NCBI GenBank assembly: GCA_027943335.1
Contig: BSBK01005645.1
Location: forward strand, 312,501 to 376,500
Origin: Chamaecyparis obtusa
Taxonomy: Eukaryota > Streptophyta > Pinopsida > Cupressales > Cupressaceae
Reading direction: 5' to 3'
Length of the DNA stretch: 64,000 nucleotides
In this document: piece by piece, positions 1 to 10,558 of the stretch
Position numbering within the stretch: position 1 is the first letter of the stretch
Layout: the number at the start of each line of letters is the position of its first letter
Made by a program: the position numbers and the translations under genes
The notes under the pieces: generated by a model
Seen by the model: only the letters and a program-made list of their open reading frames with translations
What the model was told of the DNA's origin: nothing
Database searches by the model: none

Positions 1-32
1 CTCCTGGCTTAGCCTTTCCCTCCCCTGCTCTT

Positions 33-590
33 TTGGTGCCTTCCCCTCCTCTTCTGGTGTGGTCCTTGCCTTCTTCCACCCCCTCCCCCTTGGCTGGTGG
101 TCATCCCTTGTGGTGCACTGTTGCTTTGCTCGTCTTTGCTTTTTGTTTTAATTTGTCTCGTTCTTTCCACATATATATATATATAGTTTTATTATTATTG
201 TTATTATTATTATTATCTTCTTCTTTTTCATTATTTTTCTTTTCTTTTATTTGCATTTTTATGTTTATTTTCGTTCTTTTTTTTTTATATATTTATATTT
301 CATTTGTTAGTTTTATTATTTTTATTTATTACTATTATTATTATTATTTTGGTTATAATTATTTTTATTTGTATGTTTATGCTTAGTTTTTCTATTTTCC
401 TTGTTTAATTTTATTTTTCTTTTTGGTCTCCTTATTCCTCTCTTTATCCTCCACCTCCCCTTTTTTGCACCATTAGGTGGTTGTTTCTCTTTCTTGATCT
501 GCGTGCTCCCTCTACCTATCCTTCTTATATCTCTTGAGGTTGGCATTGTCTGCATCTTTTATTTTCTGTTGTGCATCTCTTGCTTACATG
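33..590. repeat. T-rich low-complexity tract with AT and TTA microsatellites
   Basis: Pyrimidine-rich DNA with a short (AT)n run near 170-185 and (TTA)n-like runs near 187-215 and 325-352. The open frames here encode only phenylalanine, tyrosine and leucine strings and I do not call them genes. The tract ends directly at a hammerhead-like motif at 591, so it may be the upstream part of the same Penelope-like relic; a pyrimidine-rich stretch also precedes the copy at 21,109. Confidence 0.6.
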
Positions 591-633
591 CATCTTGATG
601 ATGGATCATAGAGTGTGATCCAAAATGTTGATG
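591..633 (+). ncRNA. Degenerate hammerhead ribozyme-like motif (copy A)
   Basis: Reads stem I CATC (591-594), a core-like TTGATGA (595-601), stem II GGATCA (603-608) with TGATCC (616-621), then AAAAT where GAAAC is expected, then GTT and GATG (630-633), which can pair with CATC. Two invariant core bases are changed (C3 to T, G12 to A), so cleavage is not expected. Downstream sequence resembles that after the copies at 21,109 and 10,028, so these are related relics. Confidence 0.6.
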
Positions 634-1085
634 TTAAAAAATACACACAATCTAAACCAGAAACTACCATATGTTAAATTTAATGAATTGTGGAAAATTG
701 ATAACACTGAAATATAAATGCTATCAAAATTATATTATTAATATATTTCATTATCAATATAAATTAATAAATACTGAATGTTATTAATATGTTATTAAAA
801 TATTGGATATTCAATATGTTAAATATGTGTAACCGATATATTTGAAATCGAATCTTAGTCTTAACAGGGGATATGACACACTACATCACAAAAGGTTTCG
901 GTTTTGCGCTTTGTGGGCCATGTATAGCTTGTCATTACCATTTATGTAATACCCTTAAGTTACAAGCTATTTGATACACCAACATATCTTTGTCATGGCG
1001 TATCACTTCCCAATAAGAATGGATATATTGATAACAGATGGATGCTATGTCACGTTAATGTTTTTTTTTGCGACTTTACAAGTAG
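634..1085. other. Intergenic, AT-rich, nothing recognised
   Basis: The first 60 or so bases continue the retroelement relic. After that I see no open frame, structural RNA or repeat that I can support. Confidence 0.4.
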
Positions 1086-1401
1086 ATGCCTTGGTTTACA
1101 AAACAAGAAAATGTGCATTGGTTAACTTTTAAGAAAGACAACACTATTTTATACAACATAGCGCTAGACATGTTTAGAGATGGAGATAAGAAGCTGGTGT
1201 AAGTTATTAGTACACAAATTACCTGTCCTTGAATAATAAGAGAATATGATAATTAAATTTGTGTCGTGGCTTTTTTGACTCTCCTAAATTCTTTTGTTTC
1301 TTCAAAGTCTAGATGCAATCCAACAAGAACTGCAGAGTTGTACAAAAGGTTTTGAACTTCAAAGAACAACAATTGAGGCTTTAAGGTCTAGCTACAGTTG
1401 A
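1086..1401 (+). CDS. Possible two-exon fragment of an unidentified gene
   Basis: Two open stretches join in frame across a well-formed plant intron. Exon one (1086-1198) follows a T-rich tract and an AG, begins ATG CCT TGG, and ends before GTAAGT at 1199. Exon two (1308-1401) follows TTCTTCAAAG and stops at TGA 1399-1401. The joined product is about 68 residues and helical in character, with IQQELQ and TTIEAL near its end. I do not recognise the family. No upstream exon is visible, so it may be the 3' end of a longer gene or a relic. The evidence is splice-site quality plus frame agreement only. Confidence 0.35.
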
Positions 1402-1888
1402 GTAAAAAAATTGCAAAGGTGCAAACAAACCCTGAAAACCCGCCAAAGGAATATTTATTTTTGTTTGTCATTTAACTTTATTTTCCCAAACATTGCCTAA
1501 ACATTTGACTCCTTTGACATTACATCCTTTAACTCAAATTGCTGATAACTTAAGATTTGAATTGTGAACTTCAACAAGGTGACTCCATGATTTAGATAAT
1601 GTATGTGATCACTTGATCTACTTATTGTAGGCTTAAAATTTGAAATTGTGCTATCAAAGTTTAGGACAACAATTGGCTCTAATAGGGGACAAGTATAGAG
1701 CCAAGTTTTGTAAGGATGTGGAATGAATCTAGAATCTCAATATAGACAAGCCCTTTTTTTTTTTGGCAGTAGAGTCAGCAACCTTGACAAAGATGAAGCA
1801 AAAGAAAATAGTCTTTGAACAGAAAAATGAGACAGAAAAAGATGCAAATGGCATAACAAAAGGAAACTTACATGGTAGGAAAACATAC
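1402..1888. other. Intergenic or intronic, nothing recognised
   Basis: AT-rich sequence with a T run at 1749-1763. There is no frame or repeat I can support. Confidence 0.35.
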
Positions 1889-2046
1889 CTTCAATTCCTT
1901 TACTTTTTGAGCTATTGCCTGCTATAGGCAATGGAAGATGGGTACCCTTAAAGGTAAGCCAGCTAATATTTGTTTTCTCTACAACACTTGATTTTGGTAT
2001 GTCCCATGCAAAGGGACTCAAATTTTCCTTGATTGCCTCTTGGTTC
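1889..2046 (-). CDS. Possible exon on the minus strand, unidentified
   Basis: The minus strand has an open frame of about 50 codons ending exactly at a good donor (G then GTATGT, donor at plus 1883-1888). It contains SPFAWDIPKSS and THLPLPIAG-like stretches that read like ordinary protein. The upstream boundary is uncertain because a TGA lies just before ENQEAIKEN in the same frame. I do not recognise the product and no partner exon was found. It could be a relic exon or chance. Confidence 0.2.
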
Positions 2047-2124
2047 TCTCATTTTATCCCATAAAAAAACCAAATCAACTAGCCTAGAAACTTTTAAACA
2101 GTATTCTAAACCTAAGTTATCGGG

Positions 2125-2290
2125 TTTGCCGGTCCTAGGACTTGGTACCGCTCTGGTTCGAACCAGGTACGGGTCCTGGTCAAGTTCAACTTTGGGTTTG
2201 GCCAGGGTTTGAACCCAGGCAGGCCCGTTTGCCCAGGATGAACCCGGGACGAACCTGGGACAAACTTGGGTGGATTGATGGTGAACCATT
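2125..2290. repeat. GC-rich degenerate repeat built on GAACCNGG-like words
   Basis: An island of higher GC with recurring GGTTTGAACCCAGG, GATGAACCCGGGA, CGAACCTGGGAC and GGTCCTGGT words in an otherwise AT-rich setting. It resembles a degenerate short-word tandem array. No full tRNA fold is visible despite a GGTTCGAACC word. Confidence 0.45.
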
Positions 2291-3714
2291 TGAATTCCAG
2301 AGTTATTTATTGGAACCGACTGCCAATAAATGCACTGCCCTCTCTTGAGACGTTTGAATTTCAGGGTTATTTGTTTTATCTTTTGACAGCAGTCCATTTA
2401 GATATAAAGTTACATAAGGTGATCAAGGGGTACACGACTATACACCTTTTATACTACTGTAACTTTCAACCTACTTAAGCTAACTAAATATTTCAAATGT
2501 GCGTTTCAATGGTATATAAAGAGATCCCAAGATTACAAAATTAAACAGCTAGATAGGTCAAAAAACCTGCTACAATTCCCAGTTGAACTTCATCCTTGCA
2601 CTGCTTTCTTATAACATATAAGGTGACAAGGGAACTGGTGAAATTAGTCCAGCCGCCCTTCCAATACAGCCTGTTGGATTCTTCTCTTCTTTGATGTTCC
2701 ACGATCTACTCTTCACCGCAATGTGATAGGATTTAGTGAGTTCAAAGCACAAATTATCCACATTGAAAACTTTTGTGCTTAAAACTTTGAAAAATAAGGT
2801 ATCTGTTGCACTTATTTATTGAAGCATGTTATTATTGATCTAATTTAGTGAAATTAATTGTCTAGACAAATAATTTAGGGGTTGTAGAATATCAAGTAAT
2901 ACTAGTTTATATATTTTGAATGTAATAGTTTATATATTGTGAAAGTAATAATATTTCAAAATCATGAAACCACATAAAAGTTAAAACTTAAAACATAAAG
3001 AGAGATGCAAACACCGAATTTATCGTTAAAAACCCTTTTGGGTAAAAAACCATGACACACAATAGCTTTCATTAACAAAATGGTCACTAACCTAGATTAT
3101 ATAAGTGAGCACCAACTTCGATCAGCTGAGGCACCAACCTCAGTTTGAGCACCAACTCATAAACAATGACAAACAAAATAGGAGCTGAAGGTGAATCACA
3201 AATGTCTGAGATAACAAACTGAAATGACAGGCCTGAAATGATATAAACACAGTTTGTAACAGCAATGAATTCCCTTATCACAGGCCTCAAAACTCTCAAC
3301 AAACTCTCACCAAGAGTCACCAACATGTGAATTTCGAGCAAGCTCATGGTTAACTCAGACACAATTCTTCACACATAACAAGCCAGACTAAAACCATGAC
3401 TCTGAATACTAATGCCCAGCACTCAATCGTTTTCCTTCTCTCCCTTCACACACACACATTACCAGCAATGATTCATTAATTCAAAAGACCTGTTTCATCC
3501 TTCCATGTCTTAGTACATGCCGCCTCAATAAAGGAGACGACCTTCATAAGAAAATGGAACAAAGGAATCCATCGCACATAAGGACTTGTTAAAAATGATC
3601 AGTAATATATGCGATGCATATTTAACTTAGCAGCCACATTTAAAAAATTAAAAGCAAAGAAATTGACCTCAGAATATTCAAATGCTGATAAGGTAATCTG
3701 ACTTGGCACACGTC
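2291..3714. other. Intergenic, nothing firmly recognised
   Basis: AT-rich. Near 3025-3055 there is an AAAACCCTTTTGGGTAAAAA-type word of the kind often seen in plant LTR sequences, but no LTR ends, tRNA primer site or coding domain could be tied to it. Confidence 0.3.
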
Positions 3715-3915
3715 AGCAGGTGAAGTAGACAAGTAGGCAGCTTAAGCAGATACCCAACTAGCTCAAGCAGACACCTAAGCAGCTCAAGTATGCAACCAAG
3801 TAGCTCAACCAAACAACAAGTAGGTCAACCAGAACCAACCAGTTCAAGCATGCAACCAAGTAACTCGGCAGCTCACGCAACCAAGCAGCTCAAGCAGACA
3901 ACTAGACAGCTCATC
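3715..3915. repeat. Degenerate minisatellite, AGCTCAAGCAGACA-type unit
   Basis: About ten imperfect repeats of roughly 16-24 bp share the words AGCTCAAGCA, GCAACCAAG and AGCTCAACCA. Unit length varies, so the array is old. There is no coding potential. Confidence 0.65.
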
Positions 3916-5091
3916 CCAATTCTCTATTACTTTGAGTATTCCTCCAAAATTTAAACGAACTTGAACATCAACCTTTGACATCAATGACAACATTTTAACG
4001 CAACGTATATAATCAGTTCAAATATGTTTTAAATAATTTTGTTTGCCAATGAACTAATAATTTTGGAACAGGGAAATTTCTACAGGAACACAAAAATTGA
4101 AGCAGATAAAAACACTGTAGAAAATATAAAATGGAAGCCAGTATAAAATATATTTCCAGAAGTTTGAAAAATTTAATAATATTAACATAAAAATATACAA
4201 ATTTTCCTCTGCAAGTAAACATTATATAATATTTTTTTGAAATTTCAGGAAAAAAACAGGGCTAAAAATTGCATTAATTACCTTGCACACCATAACAAAA
4301 AAGGGGATTATAGACATCCATATCTTCATGTGGGTCTTAAATCTGAAAATGCTAAATTGAATTGCATTTGATCCTCGGAAAATATTATTATGATTATGTT
4401 GGTGGCTGTTCAATTCCCAATCTCGATTCCCTGCAGAAATGTCATTTGCCGTGAATCTCCTGATTATGCTGGTAACCTTCCTCATCGAATAAAAACATTG
4501 AAATTGCACTGTCTAATGCCGGTTTGATTGATTCATTGTGTTTACAGTAACTTTACATAAAAAAAATTGCATTTTTTTATACATTATAAAACTATTTTTT
4601 CAAGTAATATATTATGTTTGTGCTGCTGGTCCCCTCTGTCTGAATTTTAAGTTCTGATCCCCTCATCACCCCATTACAAAATTCCATGGAACCTAAATCT
4701 AAAGCTTTTTTGAATTTTGTGATTTAATTAATGAATATTACAGATTACTTGTTAAAATTAATACTGTGTCCTGCTTGTTCAGAACCTTGAGTATTACCTA
4801 CAAACCCACATGCCATAGGGACGGAGTATCATTACATTTATTTTTACTTGCTGGTTTTGATACCATTGTGGAGGATTATGGTTCATAGTTCAGTGCAGTG
4901 TCAAAATTATCTAGTTTGAACATTGATATAAATATGTTTTACACCTCCATAATGAACTCTAAATATTCTGTTGTTTGTTTGAGCTTTCGATTAAAGTGCT
5001 TTCTCTGCATGATGCTTTACAAACCTTTTTGCACATGACAATTTGATGTTTGCAATTTGAATTTTGTGCGTAATCAGTATTGGTTTTGCAG
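3916..5091. other. Noncoding DNA upstream of the malic enzyme exons, probably intron
   Basis: AT-rich sequence. I looked for the preceding malic enzyme exons (the glycine-rich PGIGLG region) and did not find them, so if the gene is intact this stretch is part of a long intron, which is usual in conifers. Confidence 0.4.
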
Positions 5092-6093
5092 TCTTGCAGA
5101 GTACATTACAGATGAAGAGATCAAGAGGGGTGTAATTTTTCCATCTATTTCAAGGTATAATTATCTTCTGACAAGATAATCTTTCCTATTTGTGACAAAT
5201 ATTAAACTAGTGATTAAATGGAACTGTCGTCTGCAACCTTGTCTCTCTGCTCTGTACAAGGATAGCTTTCTGTGCATAATTTTTTTTCAAATAATATAAC
5301 AACGAGATTTTTACACAAAGAGTTTATGTTCAGATTTTTATAATATTGCAGCTGCCGTAATGCTTGTAATTATTACATTCATTTATATCTGCAGATGTGT
5401 AAGAGACTCCACATTAGAATTTTTAGGCGTTATTAAAATTTTGATGTATGATATTATGAGAGAATATTTTGAAAGATGTTTTGTTTTGTTAGGATGTCTA
5501 TTATTTTTTATTAATAGAATTACATGTAATTATTGGTTTGGTATGTGGTTATTACATGAGATTTTTGGTCTGTGTAGCCTAAACTCTAATTTTGTTAGGA
5601 TGTCTATTATTTTTTATTAATAGAATTACATGTAATTATTGGTTTGGTATGTGGTTATTACATGAGATTTTTGGTCTGTGTAGCCTAAACTCTTTAAGCT
5701 CGTAGGGTTGCAAAATGTGACGTCAAAGGTTAATAGTAGAATTTTTAGAGGCTTAAAACCTTAATACACAACACTACAAGTAGATTTTTAAAGAGATGTT
5801 TTATTTTGTAGCATACGAAACATTACAATGAGAGTTGGAGCAGCAGTTATAAGGGCAGCTGTTGCAGAAGACCTTGCAGATGGGTATCGAGAAACAAGTC
5901 CCAGAGAACTCCGTGAGATGTCTGTGGTAAGCTAGTTGTATAAATGAGAATTATTTCACTATTCAATTTGAGGATTTACATAGCTTACTTGGGCTATCCT
6001 TTTCCATTCTTCCAGGAGGAAACAGTGGAATATGTCGGAAAACATATGTGGTTTCCATATTACTCACCTCTGGTGTGTGAGAACTGGAACTAA
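5092..6093 (+). CDS. NAD-dependent malic enzyme, last three coding exons (partial)
   Basis: Mitochondrial NAD-malic enzyme oxidatively decarboxylates malate to pyruvate and CO2. Only the C-terminal part is in the window. Exons: 5092-5154 (LAEYITDEEIKRGVIFPSIS), 5812-5926 (IRNITMRVGAAVIRAAVAED, then LADGYRETSPREL) and 6016-6093 (ETVEYVGKHMWFPYYSPLV, stop TAA 6091-6093). Donors GTATAA and GTAAGC and acceptors TTTTGTAG and CTTCCAG fit plant introns of 657 and 89 bp, and the phases join without a break. The pattern of ITDEEI, GAAVIRAAVAEDLA.GY and MWFP.YSPLV is that of the plant NAD-type enzyme; chloroplast and cytosolic NADP enzymes end differently. The frame is intact in all three exons. The active site and nucleotide-binding domain would lie upstream and were not found, so an isolated 3' gene fragment is also possible. 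Confidence 0.85.
5484..5693. repeat. 106-bp tandem duplication inside the malic enzyme intron
   Basis: Two near-identical copies start with TTTTGTTAGGATGTC at 5484 and 5590 and run to GCCTAAACTCT. The near-perfect match marks a recent duplication. It lies wholly within the intron between the first two visible exons. Confidence 0.85.
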
Positions 6094-6660
6094 GCAATGG
6101 ATTTATTTAGCTGAGAAAAACTCCCAGGGGTCTAGAATTGATCTCAATATTATTTCAGATGCATATCTGAAAAGTTTTAAGTGGGTGCTGCTACCCCTTT
6201 ATATAAATTATGGAAGATGGAGCACGCCATAGTGTATGAGGTATGTTTTGGATGAGCAGGGTTCTCATTAGTTTCTTGATCCCTATTGTCTCCACAAGTT
6301 ATTAAAGCTTCTTTAGGCAATAGCTTTAGTCAACAAATATGCTGGCAAATGTCAAGATAATGCTGAAAAAGTCAACACTACTTTGTCTACTTCACTTCCA
6401 ATTTGTCACTCTATATTTCTATGTGACAAGGTGGATGAACTGTTGTAGCAATCTGAGAATATTTTTTTTTGGACAAACTGAAGATTTGGGAATTCATAAT
6501 TTTTAATTGTTCTCTATTAGTGGAAACTCATGCCAAATTTGAGTTTCTTCGTAGAGTGTACTTTCTGAGATCTTCACTTTCAAGATGGATATCAAGAAGA
6601 GCGATGTTTTGGTTTCTACACATGTTGGAGTGGTTGTTTATGTTTTTTCTTACATCCTTT
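6094..6660 (+). other. Probable 3' UTR and downstream of malic enzyme
   Basis: Follows the stop codon directly. There are no further coding exons. I see no definite end of the transcript. Confidence 0.35.
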
Positions 6661-7302
6661 TGTAGAATTATTTGGGAAGAACCAAACTGCAGGGTGAAAA
6701 GCAATGTGTATGGAGTCTTGCATATTTTTCAAGGTCCATCACTTAATTTTTTTTTTTGTGAATGATAGAAATTGGTAACGATATGGTCAATGGTAACATG
6801 AATAATTTGATTAAATTAAATACTAAATAGGTATTTTGAAAGGGTCCAGAGCTGGGAGAAGTAATCAATAAAGCTTTTCAAAACATCAAACGGCAACCAT
6901 GAGAAACCAGTAGCAAAACGACTACACCGAAACTAAAAACAGCTAATAAAGGGGTGATACAATACCCAACAAATGACCAACCTGTAGAATTATTTGGGAA
7001 GAACCAAACGGCAGGGTGAAAAGCAGTGTGTATGGAGTCTTGCATATTTTTCAAGGTCCATCACTTAATTTTTTTTTTGTGAATGATAGAAATTGGTAAC
7101 GATATGGTCAATGGTAACATGAATAATTTGATTAAATTAAATACTAAATAGGTATTTTGAAAGGGTCCAGAGCTGGGAGAAGTAATCAATAAAGCTTTTC
7201 AAAACATCAAACGGCAACCATGAGAAACCAGTAACAAAACGACTACACCAACTAAAAACAGCTAACAAAGGGGTGATACAATACCCAACAAATGACCAAC
7301 CT
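6661..7302. repeat. 322-bp near-perfect tandem duplication
   Basis: Two copies, each starting TGTAGAATTATTTGGGAAGA, at 6661 and 6983, end at ATGACCAACCT. Only a few substitutions and short indels separate them. Each copy contains CAATAAAG, a possible polyadenylation signal. The duplication is young compared with the surrounding relics. Confidence 0.9.
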
Positions 7303-7329
7303 AAAGTCAAGTTGGTTTGAAGCCAAATT

Positions 7330-7554
7330 GTTTCAATTATCTTTCATTAACCTCAACCATCTTATTCTCTGTGCAAAAATCCTTCTGCGGAATCCTCCTT
7401 TTTTGAGAAGATCCAAAAGACTACAAGCAGTTCCCTCTCCCAACCCTGAAGCCCCACTTTTTGTTGAAGGGGTTTCCATCACAATACAATCATCGTCAAT
7501 AGTTGGCGCTTGTTCATTTTTCTTCCAAATGGAATAGTAATTCTTGTTGCTCAA
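7330..7554 (-). CDS. Open frame of unidentified gene, minus strand
   Basis: About 73 codons ending in TGA, with protein-like composition: an acidic DDDCIVMETPS stretch, a SGLGEGTACSLLDLLKKGG segment and a basic end (FRRRIFAQRI). No family was recognised. It lies downstream, in the same direction, of the possible exon at 7953-8200, so both may belong to one gene or gene relic. Confidence 0.3.
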
Positions 7555-7952
7555 GAAACATCGCCCGCTTCAAACAATAGCAAACAACTAAAGAATGTTT
7601 TAATGCAATCTGCTTCACTCAATTACTAAACTCTATGATGCTATCTTTCATTGGATTAAATTTCAAAGACCAATTTTTTAAACAAAAGCCATTCTATTCA
7701 AGAAACTAAGCGCCTTTCTGGAAGGATCCTTGAGCAATAATTTCATTTCCAAATTGGAAAACTGCAAACAAGAAAAAATTATTTAATAGAGCAACCATGT
7801 GAACCTATCCCCTTAGTTTCCATTTTTTAGAACCCAGCTTGTAACATCAATGTAACAATTATTGTACCATTTCATAGCGAGCAAGCCCCTGGGCTAAGTA
7901 ATTGACCTATCAATGAGAGTCAAGGATGGTAATTTGGTGGCTCAACACCTAC
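7555..7952. other. Noncoding, nothing recognised
   Basis: AT-rich sequence between two minus-strand open frames. It would be intron if those frames belong to one gene. Confidence 0.3.
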
Positions 7953-8200
7953 CTCACAACCAGTGGAGGAGTAGCATCAACAATAGTTGACAACTTGAGA
8001 GGGCCTTCAAGAAGGAACTCCTCCATCGAAAAGGGAAATTTGAAATTCATCGCTATAACTTGAGCAAGATGTTTGCATGCAATAGGGGCAACATACTTTG
8101 CGAGACCAACCACCACAAGACATTGACATTGCCCCTCAATGACCCCTTGCAGTTTGAAGCCATTAATGTTCTTGGATGCCCTATCCATTTGAATAGACAA
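7953..8200 (-). CDS. Possible internal exon of an unidentified gene, minus strand
   Basis: An open frame of about 82 codons bounded exactly by splice-like signals: acceptor TTCTTGACAG just upstream and donor GTAGGT right after the valine-rich end (TPPLVV). Composition is protein-like, with VIEGQCQCLVVVGLAKYVAP and FPFSMEEFLLEGPLKL. I do not recognise it. Harbinger element 1 begins only 24 bp beyond its 5' edge, so if this was a gene the transposon sits in the preceding intron. Confidence 0.3.
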
Positions 8201-8220
8201 CTGTCAAGAATCTTAGTCAT

Positions 8221-8223
8221 ATA
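8221..8223. other. Target-site duplication (ATA), left of element 1
   Basis: ATA immediately before the left TIR, matched by ATA at 18285-18287. Harbinger elements make 3-bp duplications, usually TAA or TTA, so ATA is slightly atypical. Confidence 0.6.
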
Positions 8224-8244
8224 GGCCCCGTTTGTTTGTGGAAT
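8224..8244. repeat. Left terminal inverted repeat of element 1
   Basis: GGCCCCGTTTGTTTGT followed by GGAA. The reverse complement of the right end reads the same for 16 bases, then CGGAA. The GGSCCCGTTTG start is typical of PIF/Harbinger and Tourist ends. Confidence 0.85.
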
Positions 8245-8370
8245 TGGAATTTGGCCCAAAACCTGATTATCTCATAATAAGGTTTTGATATTCTGATTTT
8301 GTATATTCGGAATATGTTTTGGACCGTTTGGTTGACTCGGAAGATGGATGAGACAATCCATCTTCTGCGT

Positions 8371-8790
8371 TTGGTTGCCATTTTCAAAATTGGAATTGGA
8401 AGATAGAAATTCCTCTTTATGTGTTTGGTTTGCAATTTCAAATTGGAATTGGAAGATAGAAATTCATCTTTTCTGTTTGGTTCTACATTTTAAATTGGAA
8501 TTAGAATTTAATTTTTAATTTGATATTTTATTATTTTAGTCCATTTTTTATGTATAGTTTTTTTATATTAATTTATATTTTTATGTACTAAATCATAAAT
8601 AAAATTTAATATATTTTTTCCAATTCTGTGAATAGAAAACTTAAATAATTTTATACATTTATTATTTTGGTCCATTCTTTATGTATAGTTTTTTTATATT
8701 AATTTATATTTTTATGTAGTAAATCATAAACAAAATTTAATATATTTTTTTCAATATCATAACAACAAAAATAAACAATATTATACAATA
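8371..8790. repeat. Subterminal repeats of element 1
   Basis: Two to three copies of a TTTGGTT..AATTGGAATTGGAAG unit (about 60 bp) at 8371-8510 are followed by a tandem duplication of about 131 bp starting TTATTATTTTRGTCCA near 8529 and 8660. Subterminal repetition is common in DNA transposons, where it can bind transposase; that role here is inferred. Confidence 0.6.
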
Positions 8791-9018
8791 ACAAAAACAA
8801 TAAACTTAACTTTAACAAAATTTAATATATTTTTTTCAATACACTAACAAAAAAAATAAATAATATTATACATTAACAAAAACAATATTGAACAGTAAAC
8901 TTAGCTTTTTTTAATAATTTTATACATTATCATAAACAATATTATAACAAAAAATAAAATTATAACATTGCTCATATCACATCAAAATATAAATAAGTCA
9001 TCTAGTCCACATATATAT

Positions 9019-9473
9019 CTATCTCCAAAAAATGATCAAACTAAGTAGTACGATGATCAAACTAAATAGTATGATTGTTGCACAAAGAAGATTCCGTAAA
9101 AACAAGATTTCGGCTTTAGATGTAGCCTCCGCTTTTGCCATAGTTTTCTCGAGTCTTTTGCAATTCTTGCACTCGTCATCTACAACAGGTCTGTGTGTAG
9201 AACGTACTGATGATGTAGACAATGACGGGGTGTCATTGACCCATCGGAAGTAACCGCATCCACCTCCATCCTACAATACAAATCTAAGTTAGTCTCGCTA
9301 TAATGACTAATATTTATTATTTGTAAATATTTAAATATTGTGCAATTAACAACCTTATAGAAGTTTTTACAACCCCAAAATTTACGGCCTGGATTGTCCT
9401 CTGTCTGTGACTTCTTCAACACACAACGCAATCCATCACCGCAGTCACACATAGGAGCATTCCTCGTAGCCAT
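9019..9473 (-). CDS. GRF-type zinc-finger protein with C-terminal membrane segment (third gene of element 1)
   Basis: Two exons: 9354-9473 and 9019-9270, joined phase 0 (donor GTTGTT, acceptor TATTGTAG), giving 123 residues. The N-terminal half is a GRF zinc finger: CDCG at residues 9-12, NPGRKFWGC at 27-35 and, after the junction, GGCGYFRW at 43-50. These are the conserved cysteines and the G-R-x-F signature. Then come a short linker, a charged likely coiled-coil (CKNCKRLEKTMAKAEA) and a hydrophobic end (about residues 100-122) suited to a membrane anchor. This layout is a known plant GRF family form. Start ATG at 9471-9473 is the one next to the zinc finger; an upstream in-frame ATG at 9501-9503 is possible. 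The same gene, decayed, sits at the matching place in element 2. Its function in transposition is unknown. Confidence 0.8.
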
Positions 9474-9913
9474 CAGCACTATATGAAGCAAAAATTTGTT
9501 CATTCATACTAATTTTGTTCGCTATAACAACATGACTATGTTTTATGAGTACAAATTGAAAAAGTTATACAAAAAATATAATGACACAACTATAGCATCA
9601 GATATAACAATATCCATGAACTGGTTGGTGGTGTGAAAACACACCGTTAAATAAGAAAACGCAAGTAGATCCATGGTCTATGCCCTTATGCCCCACATTC
9701 GATGATCAATTTTGCATCTACAAAGTAAACATGATACAAAAACTAAAACTTGTTCATTTTTAAATGGAAACACCAAGGAGTACCATCAGAAATTTTGACC
9801 GTTTACAAACATGAACAGTAAACAATCATCAGATAGCTCATTTTTTTATCAGCATATGTGGATATTTTTTGCATCGATGTTTGAAATACCTTCTTGATTC
9901 GATTGTGTAGATA

Positions 9914-9946
9914 GTTTTGGATCACACTCTGTGATTCATCATCGGG
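9914..9946 (-). ncRNA. Degenerate hammerhead-like motif, inverted (copy D)
   Basis: On the minus strand: CCCGATGA, then a stem-like ATCACAGAGTGTGAT, then CCAAAAC. It is homologous to the other copies, including the following ACACAATCGAATC and AAGGTATTTCAAA sequence. Core bases and stem I are damaged, so activity is unlikely. Confidence 0.45.
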
Positions 9947-10027
9947 ATTGCAATAGATAGTTTGAGACCAAAATGATTGCAATAGACCAAAATGATGGAA
10001 TTTTTTTTCAGTCATTTTTATCTCTTC

Positions 10028-10064
10028 CATCCTGATGAAGGATCATAGAGTGTGACCATAAAAT
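10028..10064 (+). ncRNA. Degenerate hammerhead-like motif (copy C)
   Basis: CATC, then an exact CTGATGA core (10032-10038), stem II start GGATCA, but the return strand has lost a base (TGACC) and GAAAC reads ATAAAAT. Downstream AAATCCAGAAGCTATTTCAA is shared with copy D, about 100 bp away in opposite orientation. It is probably inactive. Confidence 0.5.
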
Positions 10065-10558
10065 ATCTACAAAATCAAATCCAGAAGCTATTTCAAACAT
10101 ATTTAATGTCAGCATATGTGTAGTCTCACTTTATCATACGTGTAGTCTCAAAACTATCCATTTCTATTTCTGTACCTATCACGTGTTTTTTAAAAATGAA
10201 TGAAAAATGAAAAGAAATTGAAGATGAAATAGAGCATTAAACAAAGTAGAATTATTAAACTTAATTTCATAATGCAACAATAATAACAAGATGGTTAATA
10301 CATACAAAATCATGAACAATACAGTCGTCTACCAAAACACATTTATAAAATCATGTCTGAAGAACTAGAAATGGATAGTTAAGAGACTACACCTTAACAA
10401 TACATTAAATGAAGCATTCATCATGTGGTACTCCTTCGTGTATTCCACTTAAAAAAAGCAACAACACTAACAAATGCAAGCTAATATGTCTGAAAGCACT
10501 CTAAATTCAAAAGACGAGAGAAACAAGGCTTCTTAAAACTAGAGAGAAAAACAAAAAA
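10065..10558. other. Noncoding DNA of element 1
   Basis: Contains the word CATGTGGTACTCCTTCGTGTA near 10430, inverted relative to CACCAAGGAGTACCATCAGA at 9771; both have relatives in element 2. No gene is seen. Confidence 0.4.

Noticed and set aside
33..598. Two plus-strand and one minus-strand ORFs over the T-rich tract
   Set aside because: Pure low-complexity composition from simple repeats; no conserved motif.
2150..2170. GGTTCGAACC word resembling a tRNA T-arm
   Set aside because: No D-arm, anticodon arm or acceptor stem around it; it is one word of a GC-rich degenerate repeat.
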